Below, piece after piece: positions 18,365 to 26,238 of a stretch of 64,000 nucleotides of DNA. Under the pieces are notes generated by a model. It saw nothing but the letters and a program-made list of their open reading frames with translations. It had not been told where the DNA came from and made no database searches. The translations under genes and the position numbers were made by a program. This stretch comes from Leptolinea sp. UBA5203. Its GTDB lineage: Bacteria; Chloroflexota; Anaerolineae; Anaerolineales; Anaerolineaceae. Location of the stretch: assembly GCA_002412765.1 (NCBI GenBank), contig DHVR01000021.1, positions 1 to 64,000 of the forward strand. Reading direction: 5' to 3'. The first letter of the stretch is position 1. The number at the start of each line of letters is the position of its first letter.

Positions 18365-18517
18365 AACCAGAACTACCCGCTTCTCGCCTGTCTGCACGGC
18401 AGGTTGAGTTGCTTTGGTTTCAGTATCGGTGGCAGGTACAGCAGCGGGTGAAACACAAGCACTCAAAAGCATTGCCAAAATGACAATGATCCCTGATACT
18501 CGAAAAAGTTTATCCAT
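16922..18517 (-). CDS. Amino-acid ABC transporter binding lipoprotein with two fused SBP domains
   Basis: Extracytoplasmic solute-binding lipoprotein of family 3 (His/Gln/Arg-type), 531 residues, roughly twice the usual 250-280. A signal peptide ends at the lipobox LLSAC with the lipidated C21. Two full binding domains follow, about residues 52-285 and 297-531, sharing long identical stretches such as QWSSMFTGLLSNKWDIASSS and DPYYDSDLSLMTLA. I start at the ATG at 18517, preceded by AGGAG and GAGGGAG; the ATG at 18538 has no ribosome site. The two-domain form may raise capture efficiency, as in GlnPQ, but here the domains are not fused to a permease. Polar amino acids are the likely ligands. 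Confidence 0.9.
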   Translation of the reverse strand: MDKLFRVSGIIVILAMLLSACVSPAAVPATDTETKATQPAVQTGEKRVVLVGVNTENVPWEFMQDGELVGFEIDMLNEIAKSMNVELKFVTTQWSSMFTGLLSNKWDIASSSIWVTAEREKEMDFADPYYDSDLSLMTLADSSINSFEDMKGGVFGTDTGAMPDQWLQDHMNQYGPYEIKRYDSPTDAFLDLQAGRLDGVAADAPTALFYAVDKPELAVPLLMGEGFAQAFAFRKGDPLRDRFNAAQNELKENGTLAVIYQKWFNQAPPEGSSVLRVYEEPYVPASPYELPDLIRVGVNTENVPWEFMQDGELVGFEIDMLKEVSSRLGVEFEFVPTQWSSMFTGLLSNKWDIASSSIWITRDRMKDMDFMDPYYDSDLSLMTLAKSEIKSFADLEGGKFGADEGAMPDQWLQENMEAYGPYEILRYDSPTDAFLDLQAGRLDGVVADAPTALYYAADKPELAVPLLMNEGFGQAFATRKGDELRDVVNDVLNDMKADGTMAAIYQKWFKQVPPEGSSTLKIYNSAYVPAN

Positions 18518-18581
18518 ACTCCCTCTCTCCTTTTGCATTTGATGATAAAGAAGTTAACTCTTCTCTATTGGCCAATTAAAT

Positions 18582-18615
18582 AAAAACAAGTGCCCGCATC
18601 ATAGACGCCCACTTG
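18582..18615 (-). terminator. Possible leader attenuator hairpin
   Basis: On the minus strand CAAGTG pairs with CACTTG around an interrupted inner stem and is followed by UUUUUAUUU. It lies about 65 bases before the start of the tandem SBP gene, so it could be an intrinsic attenuator in the leader. Confidence 0.45.
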
Positions 18616-18985
18616 CATGCGATACTCTTTATTAAACCAGCAACCATCAATATGCACAATAGAGATACTATTGGCAGTTCGTAAGGATAAGTTCCAGAGA
18701 CTTGGCAGGAAAACCCTTTTCATGCAGATGTTCCCTATACTCCCGATTTCTTCTTAAAATGACAAAACCAAACACCCCTCTGCTTTCTTTCTACCAATAC
18801 TTGATTTGGATATTAAGAATATAAAATATACAATATCACCCAAATCGTATGTTTATGATACCAAACTCAGATTAAGATTGAATTAAAGTTTTCTATCTGG
18901 TCGTAAATTAAACCAGCTGTCAATTTCTACTTGTAAAATGGCATACATACTTCTGGCATTTTTCTAATTCTTTCTCTTTAAAACA

Positions 18986-19021
18986 AAAAAGATGGCGACA
19001 CATTATTGTCGCCATCTTTTT
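18986..19021 (-). terminator. Intrinsic terminator of the peptide-transport operon
   Basis: A perfect 10-bp stem GATGGCGACA/TGTCGCCATC (18991-19000 and 19007-19016) is extended by A5/T5, with T-runs on both strands. It lies 11 bases after the stop of the binding-protein gene and looks bidirectional. Confidence 0.93.
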
Positions 19022-19031
19022 GTTTATTGGA

Positions 19032-20777
19032 TCAATGAGGGGTTACATAGATATCGTGCATGCCAAGATGATAATAAGGAACACGAGGATACCCAAGATT
19101 ATTTACAGAGAACCCTTTTACGTAGGGCTTCCACATCTGGGCATGGCCCCAATGATATAAGAATACACCACCCACATCTTCCGATAACAATGCATTGGCT
19201 TGTTCATACATTTCAACTCGTTCATCCAAATTTTCCCAGCCCGCAGCTTTGTTGGTCAATTCATTGAATTCTGCATTATTCCAGAATTTATGCCGGCCAA
19301 GATCAGGATTGTAGATATTCAGGAAATTGGAAGGATCTACATAATCAAATTCCCAGTTCTGGATACCAAAGTTGATTTTTCCTTCACCTTGCTCAACATT
19401 GTAAACTGAGGATTCCAAAGGCCGCAAAGCAATGTTGATCCCCAGGTTTTCCTTCAACATGGACTGGATCATTTCAGCAGTTCTTGGTAAAGCTTCCTCA
19501 TAGGTCTTGTATGCCAGTTCAACTTCCGGGAATCCTTTGCCACCAGGATACCCTGCTTCTGCCAACAACGATTGGGCTAATTCAACATTGAATTCCTGAT
19601 ACTGATTCAGAGCACCATCCACATAAGCAGGGAAACCAATGGGCAATAAACCATAGGCTGGGTCTCCCAATCCGTCATAAATCACATTAACCAGAGCCTC
19701 ACGATCAATCGCATGGGCTACAGCCTGCCGTACTTTTAAGTCATTCCACGGTTCAACAGTCTGATTTACGACAATGTACCGGGTTGCAAAATATGGGTAA
19801 GCATACAATTCATGCCTCAAAATCGGGTCTTCTTTAACCATGCGATAGATAGTCGGCGGCACAGGCGTTACATCCTGATCAGCAAATAGACCATCCAATT
19901 CACCCGCCTGATAAGCAGGAAAATCACTGATGCCATCACCAGGTTTGAAGATGATTTTTTGAATATAAGGCACATGATCACCCTTATAGAATTCATTGGG
20001 TTCCAGAACAATTTGAACCCCAGGTGAATATTCGGTCATTTTCCATGGGCCATTAGACAGAGCCGTCTCAGGATTCATTGACCATAATGCGCCAGTTGAT
20101 TCAACTACTTTTGCAGGAACCGGAGCACTGGTCGGGAAAGCCATGATTTCTGGTAGATACAGGGTCTTGGCGGTGGTAGATATTTCGAGTGTGTAATCAT
20201 CGACAGCGGTTATACCGAGTTCATCCGGATCCATCTCACCATTGGTGACAGCACCAGCATTCAGGATGTCGCTATAAAACCATGTGAACGAACCACCGGT
20301 TTTGGGATCCAATTGGCGTTTGAGTGAATATTCAAAATCTCCTGCGGTAACCGGAGAACCATCACTCCATTTTGCGTCTTTCCGCAAATTGAATGTCCAG
20401 GTTAGCCCATCTTCTGAAAGACTCCAATCCGTTGCGACGCCAGGGACAGGCTTGTTATTAGCATCCAACATCACCAGACGTTCCCAGAGGAAGACTGCTC
20501 CACAGGATTTGCTGGTGTCATAAAAACTGGCGGCAATATCCATGTGTTTGTTTTCCTGACAGGGCAGGGTTAATACCTGCTCTTCAGGTGGAGCAGCATC
20601 AACGGGTAAAGATCTGCCCCAAACATTGGTTACAGGGCCGGCTTCTACTTCCACAACTTTTTCAACTTCTTTGATCACTTCTACAACTTCCGGTTCCGCT
20701 TGAGCAGGTGCACATGCACTCATAATCAAGGCTGCGATCATCACCAAGCCAAAGATTGAATAGAATTTCTTTCTCAT
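19032..20777 (-). CDS. Oligopeptide ABC transporter, substrate-binding lipoprotein (family 5)
   Basis: DppA/OppA-type binding protein of 581 residues. A signal peptide with lipobox IMSAC (C22) is followed by a Val/Glu-rich linker (EVVEVIKEVEKVVEVE), a feature I associate with Chloroflexota lipoproteins. The SBP family-5 signature region is DLTWTFNLRKDAKWSDG-like (GLTWTFNLRKDAKWSDG). Later segments such as VRQAVAHAIDREALVNVIYD are typical of the family. It is the last gene of the M24-M24-DppB-DppC-SBP unit and ends at a strong terminator. The ATG at 20777 has AGGAG upstream at a slightly long spacing. Peptides or peptide-like amides are the probable cargo, given the two M24 genes in the operon. 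Confidence 0.92.
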   Translation of the reverse strand: MRKKFYSIFGLVMIAALIMSACAPAQAEPEVVEVIKEVEKVVEVEAGPVTNVWGRSLPVDAAPPEEQVLTLPCQENKHMDIAASFYDTSKSCGAVFLWERLVMLDANNKPVPGVATDWSLSEDGLTWTFNLRKDAKWSDGSPVTAGDFEYSLKRQLDPKTGGSFTWFYSDILNAGAVTNGEMDPDELGITAVDDYTLEISTTAKTLYLPEIMAFPTSAPVPAKVVESTGALWSMNPETALSNGPWKMTEYSPGVQIVLEPNEFYKGDHVPYIQKIIFKPGDGISDFPAYQAGELDGLFADQDVTPVPPTIYRMVKEDPILRHELYAYPYFATRYIVVNQTVEPWNDLKVRQAVAHAIDREALVNVIYDGLGDPAYGLLPIGFPAYVDGALNQYQEFNVELAQSLLAEAGYPGGKGFPEVELAYKTYEEALPRTAEMIQSMLKENLGINIALRPLESSVYNVEQGEGKINFGIQNWEFDYVDPSNFLNIYNPDLGRHKFWNNAEFNELTNKAAGWENLDERVEMYEQANALLSEDVGGVFLYHWGHAQMWKPYVKGFSVNNLGYPRVPYYHLGMHDIYVTPH

Positions 20778-20881
20778 GTTTTCTCTTCTCCTATAATTTT
20801 AGGTATGGCTAAACACGATAGATACTATAAGATTGTTGAAAAAGTTTATTTACACCTCCAAGTAGATTTCATTATTTATGC

Positions 20882-21760
20882 TTAATCAGCCCCTTTTGGA
20901 GATAACGCATCCTGTAAACCGTCACCTACAAAGGTAAAAGCCAGAATGGCAAAACCAAGGGTTAATGCTGGAAACACAGGTAAATGCCAGAATGCCTGAA
21001 TAGCCAAATAATATTCGCCAACCATTTGTCCCCAGCTGGGCGTGGGCGGGACTATCCCAATTCCCAAAAAACTTAACCCCGCCTCACGAAATATGGCTGC
21101 CGGAATTCCAAAGGTGATGGCTACAATCACTGGGGCAATGGAATTAGGGAGAATATGTTTAAAAATCAACCTGCCTTCTTTACTCCCAATAGACCTGGCC
21201 GCCAGCACATAATCGCGCTCACGCAAACTTAAAAATTGACCGCGAACCAGTCTACAAATTGGCGGCCATGTCACCACTGCCATGGCAAATAAAACATTCG
21301 AGTATCCTGGTCCAAGGGCAACCATGATCAAAATCGCCAGGAGTAAACTTGGAAATGCCATAAAAAAATCAATCAGTCGAGTCACCACCCAATCAATGAC
21401 CCCGCCATAATAACCGGCGATTGCACCCAGTGGTAAACCAATCAAAAGCGCCGTCACTTGCACCAGCAACCCAATACTAATGGAAATCCTGCCTCCATAA
21501 ATGATTCGACTCAGTAAATCCCGTCCTAATAAATCGGTGCCCATCCAATGAGTCGCGGAAGGACCTTCACCAATTACTGAATAATCCTGCTTGTCAAATG
21601 GGTATGGCGCAACCATTGGCGCAAAAAGTGTGATAAAAATCAGGATTACCGATACCAATAGTCCGAAAACAGCCAATTTATTCTTGGAAAACCTATAAAT
21701 TGCATCCTGCCAGAGACCTCTTTTTTTTAACATTTCCCGGAGATTGTTTTGCATCTGCAT
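20882..21760 (-). CDS. Oligopeptide ABC transporter permease, DppC type
   Basis: Inner-membrane permease, 292 residues, with the N-terminal hydrophobic segment and cytosolic extension of DppC/OppC, five further membrane segments, and the EAA loop near AARSIGSKEGRLIFKHILPN. The C-terminal FREAGLSFLGIGIVPPTPSW is characteristic of the DppC subfamily. It lies 10 bases after the DppB gene with AGGAG seven bases before the ATG. No ATPase is encoded in this operon; the fused DppDF at 61.5 kb could serve it. Confidence 0.92.
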   Translation of the reverse strand: MQMQNNLREMLKKRGLWQDAIYRFSKNKLAVFGLLVSVILIFITLFAPMVAPYPFDKQDYSVIGEGPSATHWMGTDLLGRDLLSRIIYGGRISISIGLLVQVTALLIGLPLGAIAGYYGGVIDWVVTRLIDFFMAFPSLLLAILIMVALGPGYSNVLFAMAVVTWPPICRLVRGQFLSLRERDYVLAARSIGSKEGRLIFKHILPNSIAPVIVAITFGIPAAIFREAGLSFLGIGIVPPTPSWGQMVGEYYLAIQAFWHLPVFPALTLGFAILAFTFVGDGLQDALSPKGAD

Positions 21761-21770
21761 TGAAATTCTC

Positions 21771-22706
21771 CTAATTTCCGTACTTTATTCGAGGGTCTAT
21801 CGCAGTGTACAGAACATCAGTCGCCAAATTTACCAGGCTAAAAAGCACTGCTAACAACAAAGTCGTTCCCATAATCATGGTGTAATCCCGTGCAAAAATA
21901 CTGGAAGTAAAGAAAGAACCAAGGCCGGGAATACGGAAGATGGTTTCAATATAAAAAGAACCGGTAATCACATCCGCGAAAATTGGTCCCAGAATCGTAA
22001 CAATTGGTATGAATGCATTTTTCAAGGCATGGCGAACCACAACAATTTTTTCAGATAAACCCTTCGCTCTCGCGGTTCGAATATAATCTTCTCCCAGCAC
22101 CTCGATCATGGATGATCGTGTAAAACGAGCCACCTGACTCATCGGCAGGAGAGAGTAGGCAATCACTGGCATAATCCAATATTTTGGTCCTTCCCACCCA
22201 CTGGTCGGCAGCCATTTTAGTAGAACACCGAAGATCACAACCAGAACTACGGCAATCACAAAGTTTGGAAATACCGTACCGCCAACCGACAAAGTGGTTG
22301 TAATGTAATCAATCCACGTGTTCTGATGCAATGCTGCCCACATCCCCAGGATAAGTCCTAATACCAAGGCTAGAATAAAGGTCGTCAACCCTAATTGAAT
22401 GGATACCTTCCATGTGCGGCCGATCAATTCAATCACAGTCTCATTGGGTCGGGCAAACGACTGTCCAAAATCAAGCTGCATAGCCCGCCAAATATAATTC
22501 AGATACTGAATATGAATCGGTTTATCCAACCCTGCTTGTGCCAGAATTTCTTTACGAACCGCTTCAGGCATGGGGATGCCCCGATCACCACCTTCCAAAT
22601 CAAAAGGTCCGCCAGGAATGGAGTGCATTAGTAGAAACACAGCCAGGGAGAGGAAAAGTAGTGTGACAAAAAGCCCAATGATTCGTAGATAGATGAATCT
22701 TCCCAT
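21771..22706 (-). CDS. Oligopeptide ABC transporter permease, DppB type
   Basis: Inner-membrane permease of 311 residues. One N-terminal membrane helix is followed by a periplasmic segment (HSIPGGPFDLEGG) and five helices; the EAA-like loop is ARAKGLSEKIVVVRHAL and the C-terminus ends DPRIKYGN, as in DppB/OppB proteins. It begins eight bases after the M24 gene, with GAGG six bases before the ATG, and is coupled to DppC. Forms the translocation pore with DppC. Confidence 0.93.
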   Translation of the reverse strand: MGRFIYLRIIGLFVTLLFLSLAVFLLMHSIPGGPFDLEGGDRGIPMPEAVRKEILAQAGLDKPIHIQYLNYIWRAMQLDFGQSFARPNETVIELIGRTWKVSIQLGLTTFILALVLGLILGMWAALHQNTWIDYITTTLSVGGTVFPNFVIAVVLVVIFGVLLKWLPTSGWEGPKYWIMPVIAYSLLPMSQVARFTRSSMIEVLGEDYIRTARAKGLSEKIVVVRHALKNAFIPIVTILGPIFADVITGSFYIETIFRIPGLGSFFTSSIFARDYTMIMGTTLLLAVLFSLVNLATDVLYTAIDPRIKYGN

Positions 22707-22714
22707 AATTTACC

Positions 22715-23881
22715 TCAGATGCTAAAAATTGGGACGTAAGGTTCACGCCAATCTTTATACCAACCTATCACTTCACAGCCTTCTTTTGTTATCAGGACTG
22801 TATCATTGGATTGGAGAAGCATGCCCGATTTAGTTTTTATAATGGGGGTTAACACCAAAACCATATTCACTTCCAGAGTGGTTTTTTCTCCAGCGCACAA
22901 GTAGGGTTTCTCAATTGGCGCTGTTCCAATCCCATGGCCTAAACCATACTCAGATTGCCACTGGATATTTTCTTCCTTTGCAAAAGCCTCAACTTGCTTA
23001 AACAGGTCATCACAAACTGTACCGGTTCGCAACAGTGTCATAGCAAAATTTCGTAAATTTACCAACTCCTGATACCCGTAGGATTGCTCAACAGAAGGCT
23101 CGCCCATCGTCATCATCCGTGTAGCATCGGACCAATATCCATTCATGAACGTGCGCGCGTTCATCCGGATTGGTTCTCCTTCAGCAAAATCAATGATATG
23201 AGAAAAGCCAAAAACTGGAGGTAATGGCCAAAGCTGGTTGACATATTTACCGCTTGCCACCCTTGCGCAAGCATGATAGCCATAGAGAGTGATCCCTCTT
23301 TCTTGGGTGTGAACGCGAAGTTCTTCCGCCAGGGTCAAAGCAGTCATTCGGCGATCTACTGTAATGTGGTGAATTGCCCCATTGATGCCATGATCTGTGC
23401 GATAAGCGACATCCTTAAGCAATGCGATCTCATCTTCGGTTTTTTTGATTCGCAAATCAGATATCCAAGCATCAACTGGCTCAAATCTGATATCGGGATA
23501 TGCCGAGGAAAATTGGCTGAACACCCCTTGCTGCCAACCGGCAAGATCAACGCCTAAGATATTCGTTTTCGTGCCCAGCACTTTCGCGAGTGTAGTCAAC
23601 CAATCCGTTCCCGTATCAATATTCCCCTGATAAGCATGGACCTCTTTTAGCCAACCATCCCTTTTGATGTCATTTTTCCATAGAGCAGGTACAATCCCGA
23701 CAGGTTGGCCATTTTTTTCCATGTATACCCAAAAAGGGGTTTTTGGGTGAGATAGAATATAGGGGTGATATGAACCGCTCAAATATTGAACAGCTTCCGG
23801 ACCGGCAATCAGTATGGCATCCACTTTTAATTGGGTCAACGCGTGATTTAATTTATGAAGCACCTGAGTCGTTTTCATCAT
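22715..23881 (-). CDS. M24-family (aminopeptidase P/creatinase fold) protein, degenerate metal site (copy 1)
   Basis: 388-residue pita-bread-fold protein with creatinase-like N-terminal domain and M24 C-terminal domain. Compared with prolidase/aminopeptidase P, the metal ligands are changed: the first Asp is Asn (MNARTFMNGYWSDAT), the second Asp is kept, the His in GHGIGTAP is kept, and the two glutamates are Thr (LVLTPI) and Asn (LQSNDTVLIT). A dinuclear metallopeptidase mechanism is therefore unlikely. It may be a metal-free C-N hydrolase like creatinase or ectoine hydrolase, or a binding protein. It is translated between its paralogue and DppB, so its substrate is probably what the transporter imports. 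ATG at 23881 has GAGG upstream. Confidence 0.82.
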   Translation of the reverse strand: MMKTTQVLHKLNHALTQLKVDAILIAGPEAVQYLSGSYHPYILSHPKTPFWVYMEKNGQPVGIVPALWKNDIKRDGWLKEVHAYQGNIDTGTDWLTTLAKVLGTKTNILGVDLAGWQQGVFSQFSSAYPDIRFEPVDAWISDLRIKKTEDEIALLKDVAYRTDHGINGAIHHITVDRRMTALTLAEELRVHTQERGITLYGYHACARVASGKYVNQLWPLPPVFGFSHIIDFAEGEPIRMNARTFMNGYWSDATRMMTMGEPSVEQSYGYQELVNLRNFAMTLLRTGTVCDDLFKQVEAFAKEENIQWQSEYGLGHGIGTAPIEKPYLCAGEKTTLEVNMVLVLTPIIKTKSGMLLQSNDTVLITKEGCEVIGWYKDWREPYVPIFSI

Positions 23882-23892
23882 AGTTATCCTCT

Positions 23893-25176
23893 TTACCCGT
23901 GCCGCGCGGTATTGCCAGTCATTTCATACAAATCATCCCAATTTCGATACCAGCTAAGAACTTCGGCACCTTCCTGGGTGATTGCGACGATTTCCTTGGA
24001 ACAAATCAGCTCTTTTTCTGGCCCTGTATTGTAAATGGACAACACCAAAACCATCCCCTCCTGAAGAACTGTTTCATCAAATGAATTAAGATAGGGGGAT
24101 TCATATTCCGTCAGCCCGAGACCATGTCCAAAACCAAATTCTGAAATAACTGGAATCTTTTCCTTGTCAGCCAGGGTACAAAGTGCGGTGAAAACATCAC
24201 AACAACGCATACCAGGTTTTAATAAAGCCAAACCAGCATTTTTTAGGAATGTGTTTTTTTGATAAGCAGATTTGTGTTCATCGGATGCCCAGCCAACATG
24301 TAACGTCCGTCCCCCTACTGACCAATATCCGCGAAAGTGATTGCTCGTTTCGGTTCTGAGGAAGTTTCCTTGAACTAAATTTCCGTCTGGATAGTCGGCA
24401 AAGGCTTGCGAAGCCGATCCTTGAATTGCAGTGATTTGCCCCGTACCATGCCCACCCATTTCGCCAATATGCACGCGAATTCGTTCAGCGAATTCCCACA
24501 TGCTATACCCCCAGGAATCCAATAAATTTCCTTCGCTATGATTCAGCGCACTGACCAATCCCCGATCTGCCTGTCGGACTGCTTCCCCTATTAATTCTAT
24601 TTCTTTAGGCGTCTTAATCATGCGGAGTTGATTCATTTGCTGACTGATATCCACCCATTGGAACTTTGTATCAAGCTGAAGATCTTGTACAAATGCAACT
24701 GGAAGCTGTGAAATATCACAACCTATCTTGTGGTGTGCAGAAAAATCTTTTTGAATTATGTTCTTCACCCCATCCAACAAACCAATTTCTGGATGAAGTT
24801 GATCCAAACCAAAAGAAAGGATGTCCTCTTTCCAACCCTGTTCTCGTAACATTTCCACATAAGCGGATTGGCAGAGTATCATACGCTCGCCCTCTGGTCT
24901 GACCAGGACAGCAGCCTGTAAAAATGGGTGTTGGAATGCATCCGGCAGGATCATTCCCCCAGTAAGATAAGAAAAATTGGCAGGGGAGAAAACAATCAGG
25001 GAATTTAATAAATTTTCTGTAAGTACTTGTTGTTTAATCTTTTCAATTAAAGATTTTTGCTCATGGGAATCAAAGGAAACATCGGTGCATTTTCCTTGTC
25101 GATGGGATGCAGCTATAGCCCGTCTTTGGTACGCTGAATCGGTTTGCTTTATTGTTCTACCCAATACTTTAATCAT
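23893..25176 (-). CDS. M24-family protein, degenerate metal site (copy 2)
   Basis: 427-residue paralogue of the next gene and first gene of the peptide-transport operon. I start it at the ATG at 25176, nine bases after GGAGGT; farther in-frame starts have no ribosome site. Metal-site positions read Glu (LRTETSNHF), Val (RGYWSVGGRT), His in GHGLGLTEYESP, Ser/Ile (LVLSIYN) and Lys (CSKEIVAIT), so four of five canonical ligands are lost. The fold signature is otherwise clear. The protein has about 40 extra residues at the N-terminus without an obvious signal peptide. Possible roles are a pseudoenzyme partner of the copy-1 protein or a metal-independent hydrolase. Confidence 0.78.
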   Translation of the reverse strand: MIKVLGRTIKQTDSAYQRRAIAASHRQGKCTDVSFDSHEQKSLIEKIKQQVLTENLLNSLIVFSPANFSYLTGGMILPDAFQHPFLQAAVLVRPEGERMILCQSAYVEMLREQGWKEDILSFGLDQLHPEIGLLDGVKNIIQKDFSAHHKIGCDISQLPVAFVQDLQLDTKFQWVDISQQMNQLRMIKTPKEIELIGEAVRQADRGLVSALNHSEGNLLDSWGYSMWEFAERIRVHIGEMGGHGTGQITAIQGSASQAFADYPDGNLVQGNFLRTETSNHFRGYWSVGGRTLHVGWASDEHKSAYQKNTFLKNAGLALLKPGMRCCDVFTALCTLADKEKIPVISEFGFGHGLGLTEYESPYLNSFDETVLQEGMVLVLSIYNTGPEKELICSKEIVAITQEGAEVLSWYRNWDDLYEMTGNTARHG

Positions 25177-25453
25177 TAATCCCATACCTCCAATAAGTGA
25201 TCGTCTCATAAAGGATATTTGTACTAAATGGATGGTGATCCATAAATCAAATAGAAGAATCAAAAAAGAGGTAAATTAAATACATTTAATTTGCATAATA
25301 CGATTTCATGCACTACGAACGGTTGAAAAAAGGGATTTTAAGGAACAAAGAAAAACATTTGGTCATAGTATCAGAATTTTTGAAATGCGACAGGGGAGCC
25401 TGATCATTTTTCTTGAAGAGATTAATCTGAACTTCATATAAAAACAGGATATT

Positions 25454-25470
25454 GTTCCACTTAGTGGAAC
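25454..25470. promoter_or_regulatory. Inverted repeat GTTCCAC-TTA-GTGGAAC, candidate operator
   Basis: A perfect 7-3-7 palindrome lies 14-30 bases downstream of the predicted transcription start. TTCCAC-N3-GTGGAA resembles operators of IclR-family regulators as I remember them, but no IclR gene is in the window. Confidence 0.5.
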
Positions 25471-25490
25471 CGCATTCCATCATTTATTAT

Positions 25491-25519
25491 ATTATAGAGA
25501 TATCGGAGTCCATAGTCAA
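25491..25519 (-). promoter_or_regulatory. Near-consensus sigma-70-type promoter
   Basis: Minus strand: TTGACT (25519-25514), 17-base spacer, TATAAT (25496-25491). It is the best promoter seen in the window and faces the M24-M24-DppB-DppC-SBP operon. Confidence 0.75.
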
Positions 25520-25630
25520 CAAAATACTGTATACGTTATTGGTTTTATTTTAATCCAATTTTAATATTAGATCTGATAAATTTATAACAGTCTGTCTGAT
25601 TTAATCTAATTCTTTCCATCAAGTTTATTT

Positions 25631-25661
25631 AAAAAACAACCTCCTTTTCAAGGAGATTGTT
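25631..25661 (-). terminator. Intrinsic terminator of the VOC gene
   Basis: Stem CTCCTT/AAGGAG extended, after one mismatch, by AACAA/TTGTT (25635-25661), followed on the minus strand by a run of six T (25636-25631). Confidence 0.85.
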
Positions 25662-25682
25662 AGCTCAAACTCTTAATCAGCA

Positions 25683-26060
25683 CTACAGGAACTTCTGGAT
25701 CTCAATCAGGTATCCTTCTGGATCATGCAGCAGGAACATGCGCAATTTCATTGCTTCTATAGTGCGCGGCTCGCTGATAGGCTGAATCCCTTGACTGATC
25801 AAATAGCTGTACCAGGCATCCGGATCATCCACAATCAGGGTCAATTCCACTGGTTTAATCTCATTGGCCCGATGCGCACCCTTGGATTCGTCCACCACAC
25901 CCATGAAAGCATTATCCCGAATGCGATAGATCTTTGACCATCCCTGATCAACAGCCAATTCAAACCCCATCACATTCTGATAAAAGTGGTTGGCTTTCTC
26001 TGTGTCTTTATAATAAAAAAAAGTGATCGCAGAATTTACTTTTAATTTATTGTCGCTCAT
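25683..26060 (-). CDS. VOC-superfamily (glyoxalase/bleomycin-resistance fold) protein
   Basis: Small protein of 125 residues with two beta-alpha-beta-beta-beta modules. It starts with an ITFFYYKDTEKANHFYQNVM segment and ends HDPEGYLIEIQKFL, the usual last metal-ligand region (Glu). The first metal position, commonly His, appears to be Phe or Tyr here, so metal binding is uncertain. It stands alone between two terminators, with GAGG before its ATG. Members catalyse isomerisations, epimerisations or ring cleavages or confer resistance; the function here is unknown. Confidence 0.8.
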   Translation of the reverse strand: MSDNKLKVNSAITFFYYKDTEKANHFYQNVMGFELAVDQGWSKIYRIRDNAFMGVVDESKGAHRANEIKPVELTLIVDDPDAWYSYLISQGIQPISEPRTIEAMKLRMFLLHDPEGYLIEIQKFL

Positions 26061-26187
26061 TCTCTCACCTCTTGATTGTAACGTACCCTAAATATAACGA
26101 ATTTCTGTATCAGAATCCATGTCAAAACAGGTTTTTATTTAATCCACATCCATCACAGTTTTATCCAAGACATCCGCTATATGCAAT

Positions 26188-26224
26188 AAATAAAAGCAAG
26201 AACGAGGGTTTCATTCCTGCTTTC
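26188..26224 (-). terminator. Intrinsic terminator of the 42-26 kb gene run
   Basis: Nine-pair stem (AAGCAAGAA at 26194-26202 with TTCCTGCTT at 26214-26222, one G-U on the minus transcript), followed on the minus strand by TTTATTTATTG. It closes the long DUF362/Gfo-Idh/TIM-barrel unit. Confidence 0.8.
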
Positions 26225-26238
26225 GTCGATAGTTGATC

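Larger units (their letters stand above)
18518..19031 (-). other. Leader and intergenic region upstream of the tandem SBP gene
   Basis: 514 bases without a gene. From high to low coordinates it holds the terminator of the peptide operon (18986-19021), a possible promoter TTTACA-18-TTTAAT on the minus strand (18936-18907), an AT-rich stretch, and a hairpin followed by a U-run (18582-18615). That gives a leader of about 380 bases. No known riboswitch class is recognised by eye. Confidence 0.5.
25177..25682 (-). other. Promoter-leader region of the M24-Dpp operon
   Basis: 506 bases without a gene, AT-rich. It contains a near-consensus promoter (25491-25519), a 17-bp inverted repeat just downstream of the transcription start (25454-25470), a GTATAC element at 25529-25534, and the terminator of the VOC gene (25631-25661). 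The predicted untranslated leader of the operon is about 300 bases; no known RNA family is recognised. Confidence 0.6.

Noticed and set aside
25529..25534. GTATAC core upstream of the M24-Dpp promoter
   Set aside because: The flanks do not form the ATTGT/ACAAT half-sites, so it is not counted with the regulon.
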